A stretch of DNA of 64,000 nucleotides from Epithemia pelagica. Its lineage: Eukaryota > Bacillariophyta > Bacillariophyceae > Surirellales > Surirellaceae. This document shows, piece after piece, positions 20,168 through 29,115 of this stretch. Each line of letters begins with the position of its first letter. Position 1 is the first letter of the stretch. The notes beneath the pieces were generated by a model. The model did no database searches. It was not told the DNA's origin and saw only the letters and a program-made list of their open reading frames with translations. The stretch lies in NCBI GenBank assembly GCA_946965045.2, contig OX337241.1, positions 3,033,744 to 3,097,743 of the forward strand, given 5' to 3'. The position numbers were made by a program, and so were the translations under genes.

Positions 20168-20860
20168 AATTTGCAACGTACTGCATGTATGTCCTAACAT
20201 TAGCGGAACTATATAGCACTCAAACAGTAGTTGGATTGTTTTCTTTATGGCATTGCGAACTATAGAGATATCATGTACACCGTTGTACTAGTAGAAAATG
20301 AAAGTTACACCATCCGGCATGAAACCGCAAACAGGAGTGGAGCCAGGCCTCGGGTAGATGTTCATGGTACCATGCCTCTCTGCTGTTGAATGGGTCGAGT
20401 TATCATGCTGTGGAAGATTATATGGCTACGTGCCCGAAACAACATGGCGCAGCGACTTATTTGGACGGTCATCTTCGTTCCGACCATGCGTTTAATTGTG
20501 TGGAGTCCGGTCCTTCTATGGCTAATGCCTGCGTAAGAGGGCAGTGCCCCGTCTTTCGATGCTCGTGGCGGTTTTGGGTGACAGGACAATTGCGAATCCT
20601 TTGGAATTTTTCGCACCGACGTGTTCGACATTTCCTCCAATACAGCAACTATTCTATATCATGAGGTCGGTAATTTGCTCGCAATGGACCGAACGGCAAC
20701 ACGGAATCGAGTCTCGTCGTTCCCACACCACAACCTTCCGAACTACGAACGCAGCCACAAATGAAGAAGTACCTTAATTGGACGAAACTGCTGACGGCGC
20801 TATTGCCGTGGAACCGGCTGTGTTCAATTCCATCTTGGAAGTCGGAGCATTGAGGAAGAC
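20168..20860. repeat. Kelch 3'-flank and spacer duplication
   Basis: The first 230 bp are the Kelch 3'-flank repeat. The remainder (20361-20860, including GACGGTCATCTTCGTTCCGACCATGC and GACGGCGCTATTGCCGTGGAACC blocks) is closely matched by 39690-40170 and partly by 29300-29640. No gene is supported. Confidence 0.7.
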
Positions 20861-21300
20861 GATTCTCCCGTGTCGGATGCATGACGTAACCGTGTCGATT
20901 CAAATGACGATTTCCCCGATGACCCTTGTACATGAAATCCTCGACAAGGCCCACATAGCTCCAAACATCGGATCGAGCCGAGTAAAAGGCCACATAGACC
21001 ACCAAGGCAATCTCAGTGGCACGGATCAGCCACCATTGGGTGTCATTTGTAACCATCGAGAGTTGTCGCATCTTTATGTGGAGATTTGCTGTCCGTAGAT
21101 TGGAGCGATTCGAACTTGCAAACTCTCTTGCGCTCCTCGATCTATGTTGGCAACCGCCATTGTTTCCCAATGTTGGGGCTGATCCTGGGCCTCGCAATTC
21201 AATTGTCACGGATGGAAGGAGGCCACTTTCATGGTTGTTGTCCTCAATCATCGCTTCTTGAAAAGACATGTTGGTGAAATTGATTGATAAGGTCAAGTCG
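20855..21300 (-). repeat. Duplicated block with decayed LRR-gene leader
   Basis: It is nearly the same as 46700-47180, and the last part is also like 33590-33770. On the minus strand it encodes a patch with one hydrophobic segment (ALVVYVAFYS) and a tail KGHRGNRHLNRHG. Around 21160-21215 it resembles the repeated leader of the LRR gene (RGTRISPKMKRRMG at 26990-27020). I read it as gene remnants, not a working gene. Confidence 0.5.
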
Positions 21301-21433
21301 TCGCCGTCCTCATCTTCGCCGTCATCGTGGTCGATGCGACGGAGTATTCCCCATGGACGTGTGCACTATATAGCCTGTACCTACAATCTTTATCACAGTA
21401 AAAGATACTAGGTAGAAACGCTAGGAATGTTTT

Positions 21434-22953
21434 GTGGCGTGGAGAACAACGGGGTCGACGACAATGGACGATGTGGAATGTGGACGGCCATATCTCAAAT
21501 TCCAAGTTCCACCCCACCACCATCACAACATGCACTGCGCAACTTTACAGCAATCGATACCGCCCCAGATGACTTTTGATGCTTACAAGAACGAGGTTGC
21601 AATGGTCAACCATGGAACAAGAGCAGTGTCAATAATAGCTCAATGGCGCATCATGGGATCGATTTGCCGACTGATTGGCTTTTTCGGACGGCACGGTGGC
21701 CAGTGTGGCCCGACAATTGCAACGTCACATCAACCAGGTCTTGTATAATGACGCCGAACTAGAACCTGTGGCAGATAACAAGGATGAGGTGGAGTTGCAG
21801 GGCTATGCCACCACGTTGGTGTGGAAAACACCCTTTGAGTCCTTGTATCTCGACAGCAAGAAATTCAAAACAAGCACCCTGAATCCATTGGAGGCTTTGC
21901 AATGTGCCTTGGATGACTTTGAACGCGTCAATGTCGCCCTGACAGCGGGTCGACCCCTGCCAAACGACGACAAGGACAACCAACGACGACTATCGATGGA
22001 ACTGCACTGGGAAGTGTCCTTGGCTTGGTAGGAAGTCGCGTGGGAACGTCGGGTCCTCTTGGTCGGATCGTCCCACTTGCAATTGGAACGACAACTCGAT
22101 TCGTCATCATGGAGTATTGTGCAACAAGACGATTTCTTGTTTGGTGGACATGACACCAACAACAACAAGAACGATCAAGTGTCCCTGTTGCGCAATCACT
22201 ACCTCGCCAGGCAACTCGTGCCGCGCTTTTGGGATTTGTATCACATTGGCATGACACCGTCCGCCGAAGTGCAACCCCACGTCACGGTCCAAACGAAACG
22301 TGGTCATGAAATTCGGGAGTGGCCCGGACGATGGTACGTGACACCCACCGTGGTCGATACCCGCATGGATCGGACGGTGCAATTGGCCCAAGTCTTGCCC
22401 AGTCATGCCTTTGGCGTGTCGGCTCTGTCGACTGTGGGACCGACCCAAGAATGGGGTGTTGTTGCAATGGCAAATTCCTCTTTCGGTCGAACTTCAGTCG
22501 CAACTCGTGTGGCCTCCCGCCACCAGCAAGGACGTTGAAGATGAGGACGAACCAGACACGACAGCCGAGGAGGACGAGTCGTCGTCCCCGAGTACCACGA
22601 CAACTACGACGACGACAAGCATGGAACCCGCGTGTCGGTATACATGGGTGGGCCCCCGACGAGTGGCGGTCGTTCCCTTTGGTGGCACGGGGCTCCAAGA
22701 TGAAGGCATTCCGGCGGAGCGACAAGCCTTGTATCAAGCCGTGATCCAAGATGGACAGTACCAACCCAAACTCACCACCGCAACAACGACTGGAACGGGT
22801 CGTCCCCAATTCACCTTTTGGAACCAGGCCTTCAAGGGCTGCTTTACGGCAAATGGATTGGGCATGGCGGTCTATGAATGGCGACCCAATGCACTGCCCT
22901 GGCTGGCCCAAAACCATTATGTCGGGTTGGAGCTCCAAGTGCCCGAACCATAA
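21434..22953 (+). pseudogene. SOUL-type heme-binding protein homologue, broken
   Basis: Three frames join into one protein-like reading. The N-terminal part is (M)TFDAYKNEVAMVNHG..., with a frameshift near 21700. The second part, ...LYNDAELEPV...WKTPFESLYL...ALDDFERVN..., ends at a TAG (22029-22031) but continues in the same frame through EIREWPGRWYVTP. A frameshift near 22440 leads to GVLLQWQIPLSVEL and the C-terminal half RRVAVVPFGG...ALYQAVIQDG...FTFWNQAFKGCF. The C-terminal pattern (RVAV..F.G, ..AL..DG, a P-rich or aromatic stretch, then an ...NALPW end) resembles SOUL/HBP domains, which bind heme or related tetrapyrroles. The assignment is by eye. The first 550 bp are duplicated at 53085-53660. 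Confidence 0.55.
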
Positions 22954-23785
22954 AACATGTTTTTCAATAACGTCACGGAAGGATACCCCTACCAGCTATA
23001 GTATTAGTTTCGCATCCTGTGCTGATATACTCCCACAGGTAGTATAGTATTCGCATCCAAAGAATCTACGGGGCAATGCTGGAGCAATCGCAACGCCGAT
23101 CTATCTCTATAACCTATTCTTATGACAAAGCCTTTGGCTCCCGAGTCCGTGAGCAATGTTGTACCCTCCCCATTGACCATGTCAGCAATAACACTTTGAT
23201 GGATCCTTTGATACCAAGTTTGGTGTGGCTTGTAGGAGTGTATTTGGCCTTTTTTTCTATGACACATTGTTGTACAATCCCGAGATAGCACAAAACAGTT
23301 CCGCAATAGACCATCTCTTTGGAACATTGTGTCACTGCACACTCGACAATACAGCTTGAGGACAATCTTGTTGCAGGTACCGGGTGTCCTAAGATAGGTT
23401 GCGGTTTTCGCTCGTCTCTTCTACAATTGACTTCAAAGTAGCATACAATGAAGGACCGCAAAGAGATTGCACACAGGAGAGCAGAAATCAGCAAAGTTTC
23501 TGTCCAAGGGAAAATGCTTTGCTATGGCTGTTTGAGTCGTTTCGAAGGTGGTCCCTCGTGATTATCAGAATCGTTCTCTCTGACCTCTGGATCCGTGGAT
23601 CTCATGTGACAAAAGCTCTCTTGTTGGTGGTGGAGGACAGAGCCAATTGCAACGAACGAAAGGCAAGATCCGCAATCAACTTGACGTGACTGACCAATTG
23701 TGGGTATCGGGATTCTGTTTCATGGAGTGAAAATATCACCCAGAGAACCGTTTGGTTAGACGATGGGACAATATCAGTACTGACT
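22954..23785. other. Spacer, no gene recognised
   Basis: It lies between the SOUL-like pseudogene and the end of the LRR-TIR gene. Short open frames only. Around 23260-23300 the sequence (ACAATCCCGAGATAGCACAA...) resembles the TIR-coding stretch at 24060-24110, hinting at a decayed tail of another TIR copy. Confidence 0.35.
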
Positions 23786-26152
23786 TTATGAACGCGCACA
23801 TTCCTTACCATATACATGTTCGCCAGCAATGCTACAAATTTGCATGGTTGGTAGTTGGGTTGGGAACAGACCACAGAAATCATCAAGCCACTTCTTGGTG
23901 CTTCTAGTAATAGGTCTATCAGTGAGGCCTGTTGGCGTGCCTGGAAATGACGCACCACTCGCTGTAGCGGGAGAAGACGGGAGGACCCAATGACATCCAG
24001 GAAAGGCATCCACAATCACTCCACTGACACCTGACCATGAGCAAACCCTCTCGTTCCGCGCCAAAGCACACAATAGTTCAGCAATACACCATTTCTTTTG
24101 AACATAGTGTGTCGATGCCACACAAACCACAACTCGCGCTGTAAGAGCGTTCGTCAACATGGTAACAAGCGGATCAGACTGTTGTCCGGCATGCATTGTT
24201 TTTTCCGCCACAAAGATTTTGAGTGTGTTACCACAACCAGCCGCGTTTTGCAGCTCACGCTCCAACCTGGTTACATAGTCAAACTCACGCTCTTTCCGAA
24301 CTTCCCCCGCAAAAGAAATGAAAATGTCGTGTTCCGGTTTTTGGTTTGCAGACGGTAGAATTTTTAGCATCATCTTTGCCACCTCGATTCCAAAAGTTAT
24401 AATCTGTTGAAGTTTCTCCAATCTATGCGGATTCAAATGTTTCAGGTCCTCCATCCCTGGTACCATCTGAAGTCGGATCTTGTTGATTCTTCCAAGCGCG
24501 TCAGATACTTTTAGGAGCTGTTTCCCAAGTTCGGCAAAGTCCATCGAAGACATCGTATCTAATTTGACGATCAATGATGTACCATGTTGAATGGCCAACG
24601 TGAGAAATGTATCCAAACACTGCTGTTTGTTACCAATTTGTGCAACAATCTCTCCCTGTCCGCTGCTGCCCATGGTAGCCGACGACAACTCATACTTGGT
24701 CTTGATGATAATACTGTCGTCCTGGATGCTTCCGATGTTCGTGGCCTCAGAGCAACCGGCTGTCAACAACAACGGGCGGTTAGGCGACCTGTATTGAATA
24801 GATTCCCAAAATGGATTAGCATGTGTAATCCCTACGACAGCCTGTGCTCCAAGCTGTGGTTGATCGTTGTGCCGCATATCCAATGTATGCCAATTGGAGA
24901 TCTTTTGCAAGGCTTCCGAAAGCTGCTTAAAATCATGATCAGACATGTTCGCATTTCCAACATCTATCAAACGCCACCCCGAGTGTTGCTGTAGTGCGGT
25001 GGACAGTGAAATCACTCCATCGTCTCCAACATCAGTATGTGCCAATCGCAAGTGTCGCCATGTCTTTGATGTCCCCAGAGCTAGTGATAAAGCTTTGAGA
25101 CCAATATCGGACATGTTGGTGAACCCGAGATCAAGAGTATGCCACGATTGACGCGCAATACCCCAAACCAAGTCGATCACTCCTTCACCAGTGACCATTG
25201 GCATGTTGGAAACGGAAAAACTTGACCACGTGGTGTTAAGAGACAACGCCATTCCCATTACATGTGCTCCCCGTTGGCCGATCTTGATATGGGACAGATC
25301 TATACAGCGCCACTTTGGATTGCTGTTCATCCCATTGACCAGCGATTGTACGCCAATATCATCAAGATCTGAATTGGCCAGGTCCAAGATTTGCCAGTTT
25401 GTGTTCCTTTGCAACATCTCCGCAATGGCATTGGCTCCGTCCTTCCCAATATCCAGATGACTCAACGAGAAACGAACCCAATGGGCGTTGCCCTGTCGTC
25501 TGGATGCAAGAGCGGCCGTTGATACGGAAGCACTGGTGCTGTCAATGTTCGCTGCCGTTGTACCATCACCTTGGATTGACTGGATCATTCCAAGGGCTGC
25601 GGGAAAGGTCAACCGTGGCGTGTGGTGCAGTGAAATGGTCCGAGGAATGGTAAACCGTCGACCGACACGGAGTGCCCGATTTGAAGCCAGCATGCACAAA
25701 TCCATCGATTGCCAGCATTGTCCCAAATACTCTGCCATTTCCAGGGCATCGGTTGCTTTGACGTGATTGGTAAGGAATAAATTCGTAATGGTTTCTACCC
25801 TCACTCCAATTTCGTGTGGATGGTCCTGAAGCAGAAATGGTAGGTGCTCCATGGGGTTGGTGTAGCCATTCGTGATCGGAAACCAAAGTACCAGAGACTT
25901 CCAATTCTTCTCCAATCGTTGGAGGATGCCCGGAACAACCTTGAGCCACGGCTCAAGTTCACTATCCCATACATGTAAAACAAACCGTTCCCAGCTTGGT
26001 GACGTTTTTAGTAGATTGGCCAACATTTCAACCCCTTGGTCGGGAGTGCTTTTAGGGAGTCTCAAAATAAAATATTTCCAACACTTTTGTTCACGGAGAG
26101 CCTCGGTAACTATCTCGACATGTTTTGTCTTGTCCAAATCCAGATCAAACAC
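23786..26152 (-). CDS. LRR-TIR protein, C-terminal part (788 aa)
   Basis: This is the downstream part of a gene whose 5' part is 26110-27189. The frame opens at a GTG and lacks its own ATG, so it must be joined by a frameshift. Residues about 1-450 are ribonuclease-inhibitor-type leucine-rich repeats of about 28 residues (pattern ...W..L.L....I...G...L...L). A helical linker follows, then a TIR domain at about 604-740: HDIFISFAGEVR (box 1), a central VAEKTMHAGQQSDPLV loop, and a WC-x2-EL motif with Glu692 at the position of the NADase catalytic Glu of plant and SARM1 TIRs. No NB-ARC is present and the order LRR then TIR is reversed relative to plant TNLs. A role in cell-death or immune-like signalling is only inference. 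Confidence 0.8.
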   Translation of the reverse strand: MFDLDLDKTKHVEIVTEALREQKCWKYFILRLPKSTPDQGVEMLANLLKTSPSWERFVLHVWDSELEPWLKVVPGILQRLEKNWKSLVLWFPITNGYTNPMEHLPFLLQDHPHEIGVRVETITNLFLTNHVKATDALEMAEYLGQCWQSMDLCMLASNRALRVGRRFTIPRTISLHHTPRLTFPAALGMIQSIQGDGTTAANIDSTSASVSTAALASRRQGNAHWVRFSLSHLDIGKDGANAIAEMLQRNTNWQILDLANSDLDDIGVQSLVNGMNSNPKWRCIDLSHIKIGQRGAHVMGMALSLNTTWSSFSVSNMPMVTGEGVIDLVWGIARQSWHTLDLGFTNMSDIGLKALSLALGTSKTWRHLRLAHTDVGDDGVISLSTALQQHSGWRLIDVGNANMSDHDFKQLSEALQKISNWHTLDMRHNDQPQLGAQAVVGITHANPFWESIQYRSPNRPLLLTAGCSEATNIGSIQDDSIIIKTKYELSSATMGSSGQGEIVAQIGNKQQCLDTFLTLAIQHGTSLIVKLDTMSSMDFAELGKQLLKVSDALGRINKIRLQMVPGMEDLKHLNPHRLEKLQQIITFGIEVAKMMLKILPSANQKPEHDIFISFAGEVRKEREFDYVTRLERELQNAAGCGNTLKIFVAEKTMHAGQQSDPLVTMLTNALTARVVVCVASTHYVQKKWCIAELLCALARNERVCSWSGVSGVIVDAFPGCHWVLPSSPATASGASFPGTPTGLTDRPITRSTKKWLDDFCGLFPTQLPTMQICSIAGEHVYGKECARS

Positions 26153-27189
26153 TCGCCATGCAGTGAGTGGGCAACGGATCCCAGTCCTCCATCAAAATCA
26201 AAATGAGATGGACATCTATAGCGAAATGTTTCCCAGCATTGATTGCAACGCAAGGCATATGACAATGCTTCCAATTCACAGTCGTCGATCAGAGCTGGCT
26301 TATCAAGTAGTGAGCCCTCAAGCTGAAATGATTTCCATGTCTTATTTTCACTCAAGGCTCCGCACAAGGCTTTGACTCCATTCATAGAGGAAACCAGTAC
26401 GCGCCAGAAGCTGAATGTCTTCCAGTGGGAGTTTTGCTGGAGTGCTTCTGCCAGAGTTCTTATTGCTTCATCTTGAAGATTTGTACCAAGCACCAGCGAC
26501 TGCCAAACATGATTATGGCTCAAAGCGCCAGCCAGTGCTTTCAATTCACTCGATCCCCAATCGCATATCCTCAACTCTACCCAGGACGGATTTGCATTGA
26601 GGGCATTCGCCAACTCAACCGCCGTTTCGTCGTCCAGGGCTTTGACGCGAACCAATCGTAGCTCTGGATTTTGTGTGGTAGTTTGGACGAATGCCCGGGC
26701 GAGCGCTTCAATACCCACGTCACCGATACTCGTATCTTCGAGCGCCAGATTAGACCAATCCACATTAGCACGTCCTCTGCGCCTGACGTCTGTATCCAAA
26801 TCGAGAATGGCTTGTGCAGTGCGGTCAGTGGCTTTGGTGTTGGTCAACCTTGGCAACGAACCGTACCCAAAGTGCTCCACCATTTTTTGTTTCATTTCGG
26901 GGCTGATTCGAGTGCCTTGCAATTCCCATGGATTACATTTGTCTAGATCTTTGTCCCTAAAGCTAGCGTGCTCCCCCATTCGTCGTTTCATCTTGGGGCT
27001 GATCCGGGTACCTCGCGATTCATATGGATTGTGTTCGTCTAGATCTTCGTCGTTTTGGTAAGAGTGATCCATGCAACAACAAAAGATTGTCCGCACCATT
27101 CCACATAGTCTCTCGAAAGTAATCGCCGCTTCTGCTTCCTCCTTGTTTCGCTGAATCGTGGTTTCGGGAAGAGACATGGTGCGGTCCAT
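26110..27189 (-). CDS. LRR-TIR protein, N-terminal part (359 aa)
   Basis: The start is ATG 27189. Residues about 55-110 hold a twofold internal repeat (RGTRISPKMKRRMGEH / QGTRISPEMKQKMVEH), with a Cys cluster FCCC just before it. From about 135 onward there are RNI-type LRRs (ELRLVRVKALDDETAVELANAL, NPSWVELRI and so on). The LRR pattern of this frame stops at GLGSVAHSLHG and resumes in the next frame with AWRVFDLDLDKT, so a one-base shift near 26155-26165 separates the halves. No intron with GT-AG borders that restores the frame was evident. It may be a sequencing error, a young pseudogene or, less likely, recoding. Fragments of the leader repeat are scattered in the spacer duplications. Confidence 0.78.
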   Translation of the reverse strand: MDRTMSLPETTIQRNKEEAEAAITFERLCGMVRTIFCCCMDHSYQNDEDLDEHNPYESRGTRISPKMKRRMGEHASFRDKDLDKCNPWELQGTRISPEMKQKMVEHFGYGSLPRLTNTKATDRTAQAILDLDTDVRRRGRANVDWSNLALEDTSIGDVGIEALARAFVQTTTQNPELRLVRVKALDDETAVELANALNANPSWVELRICDWGSSELKALAGALSHNHVWQSLVLGTNLQDEAIRTLAEALQQNSHWKTFSFWRVLVSSMNGVKALCGALSENKTWKSFQLEGSLLDKPALIDDCELEALSYALRCNQCWETFRYRCPSHFDFDGGLGSVAHSLHGECLIWIWTRQNMSR

Positions 27190-27689
27190 TGGCTCTCGTT
27201 GAGGTCGAACGTCGTCGTCGCTGTCGTCGTTTTAATGGGGTGGTATGATCCGGCACAATTCCTCCTCGGCGGGGATCATGTGAGTGGATACGCAATGTTT
27301 TCTATTTTGAGGTGTATGCGAAGCGCGAGGATTCTCGGTGGGTCGCAACCCCTTGCAAGTGATTACGGATTCTCAGAAAGACAGAGTCACTTCTGTGTCC
27401 TCCCATACAGAATCGGATACAGTAATACCTACATGTGACACCACACAAGACAGAAAATGAGACAACCCACGGTCACTGTTCGACGACCAGACGACGTCGG
27501 CCACTCTCTCTCGTCGTTTGTGGTCGACGACAATGGACGTAATGGACCGACTGACGGTGTGTGTTCGCGTCCATCTCTCTCAAGGGAAGCTTTTCAACCC
27601 CATCAGATGAATTGCGTACAACGACAGGCACCCGTGTCATGTTGTGGACTCCGACGATCAATCAGCAGTACTAGCAGGATGGAACAACA
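27190..27689. other. Spacer upstream of LRR gene and K4
   Basis: It is the shared 5' region of two divergent genes (LRR-TIR and K4). The part from 27615 onward is duplicated before K8 (54221-54330). No gene is seen. Confidence 0.4.
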
Positions 27690-27903
27690 AGAGCAATGTC
27701 AACAAGAACAGGTCGGTCGAAGCAACTGTCACGATTTGTCTCGTGACGAAAGCTCCTACCCCTCTTTGGTCCATCCATTTCGTCAAGTCAGTCGTGCTTC
27801 CAGTCCGCATCAATCAGAATCACAACTGTAGAGCAAACCTACGTGCCTCTTACAATACAGTGCGTCGATCCTCATAAATTCTGCAGTTGAAACCTTTGCA
27901 ACC
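27690..27903 (+). promoter_or_regulatory. Conserved Kelch 5' region of K4
   Basis: About 200 bp are shared with 35460-35649 (K6) and 54285-54509 (K8), including CACGATTTGTCTCGTG, CCATCCATTTCGT and the box CGATCCTCATAAATTCTG (27866-27883). Conservation above that of neighbouring spacer fits a promoter plus 5' leader. Confidence 0.55.
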
Positions 27904-29115
27904 ATGACCACAACACTGAAAGAACAAGCATGGCAGTCGGGCCTTGTCCTTCTAGATCCCACAGTAGACTGGAATGAAAGAGACTGGCCTCCTCTTGCGG
28001 GTGGATGGCGAGAGGGTCATGCTTCGGTCGTACTTGATCATCCCGATAAAGACAATAACAACAACAAGAGACAGACGGTCGTTGTAATGGGAGGACATCA
28101 ACAATACAAAGGCTATGTCAATTCCGTTCTGGAATTGAATCTATCAGACCCAAACAAGCAGTGGCGAGAAGGGCCACCCATGAACAAGAGACGTAATAGA
28201 CATGCCGCTGTTGTGTGCAACGGAGGCGTCTACGTTATCGGGGGATACAATGGAAGATTATATTTAGATTGTATCGAAAGAATTGATGCCAATAATTTGC
28301 TTCGATCATCCTTAACAACCACCACGACGCAGGATACTCATTGGACAACATTAACTTGTCGGTTATCAAAGAGGCGATGGGGATGTTGTGCTGTCGCGGT
28401 TCACAACCGATACATCGTTGTAATGGGTGGATACAGCGATCGTTATTTGTCGTCGGTGGATATTATAGATACAAACAGCCACACTGTCATTGCCGGACCA
28501 AGAATGATTGTTCCACGACAATGGTTTGCCAGTGCGGTCATTGGTCACCGCATCTTTGTCGTTGGAGGTCATAACTATAATGGCCATCTTGACTCGTTGG
28601 AGTATTTGGACTATGCAACACCCCTTGACAGTGATGAGACAAAAAAGGAGACTGGCTCAACATTCATTTCTTTCTCGTCCACTTGGATCACTCATCCTGA
28701 TTTGGTGCTTTCCAACCCTAGAGATTCTTGTGCAGTGGTAGCCGTGGGATCCTGTCTGGTGGTGGCGGGAGGAGACACTCCAACTGTGGAAGTCTTGGAT
28801 ACGCTCCGCAACCGCGTGTGGAATCTCCCACCATTCGGAAATGACCACAATGGCTGCAATATGGTGGCTGTTGCCAATCAAGTTGCCATGCTTGGAGGAT
28901 GGTACAATCCATCCTGTGCGACATTACCACTTCTGGATAGGAATTCGTGGTGTTTTCGTCGACTCTGTGAGCAGCAATCGAACGGATGGTATCATTCTCT
29001 TGAAGGTATGGGTATTCGAGATGATGATATCTCACCCTTCTCTACGTCGACATCAGCTCGTAAACATGCAAGGCCCAATACGCACCGTGGTGATGAAGGG
29101 AAGGATGGAACTTGA
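27904..29115 (+). CDS. Kelch-repeat propeller protein, paralogue K4 (403 aa)
   Basis: It starts at ATG 27904 in ACCATGACC. N-terminus MTTTLKEQAWQSG, WPPLAGGWR, then six blades (VVVMGG, VYVIGG, IVVMGG, IFVVGG, LVVAGG, VAMLGG). The first blade QQYKGYVNSVLELNLSDPNKQW is shared with K6. The basic-acidic tail (RKHARPNTHRGDEGKDGT) is intact. It has a full upstream region and 3' flank, so it is one of the best candidates for an expressed copy. Confidence 0.9.
   Translation: MTTTLKEQAWQSGLVLLDPTVDWNERDWPPLAGGWREGHASVVLDHPDKDNNNNKRQTVVVMGGHQQYKGYVNSVLELNLSDPNKQWREGPPMNKRRNRHAAVVCNGGVYVIGGYNGRLYLDCIERIDANNLLRSSLTTTTTQDTHWTTLTCRLSKRRWGCCAVAVHNRYIVVMGGYSDRYLSSVDIIDTNSHTVIAGPRMIVPRQWFASAVIGHRIFVVGGHNYNGHLDSLEYLDYATPLDSDETKKETGSTFISFSSTWITHPDLVLSNPRDSCAVVAVGSCLVVAGGDTPTVEVLDTLRNRVWNLPPFGNDHNGCNMVAVANQVAMLGGWYNPSCATLPLLDRNSWCFRRLCEQQSNGWYHSLEGMGIRDDDISPFSTSTSARKHARPNTHRGDEGKDGT

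Noticed and set aside
20649-21296. 215-residue minus-strand frame, similar to 46428-47060
   Set aside because: It is a mosaic of duplicated fragments including a decayed LRR leader; the two copies differ at their ends, so it is treated as repeat with remnants.
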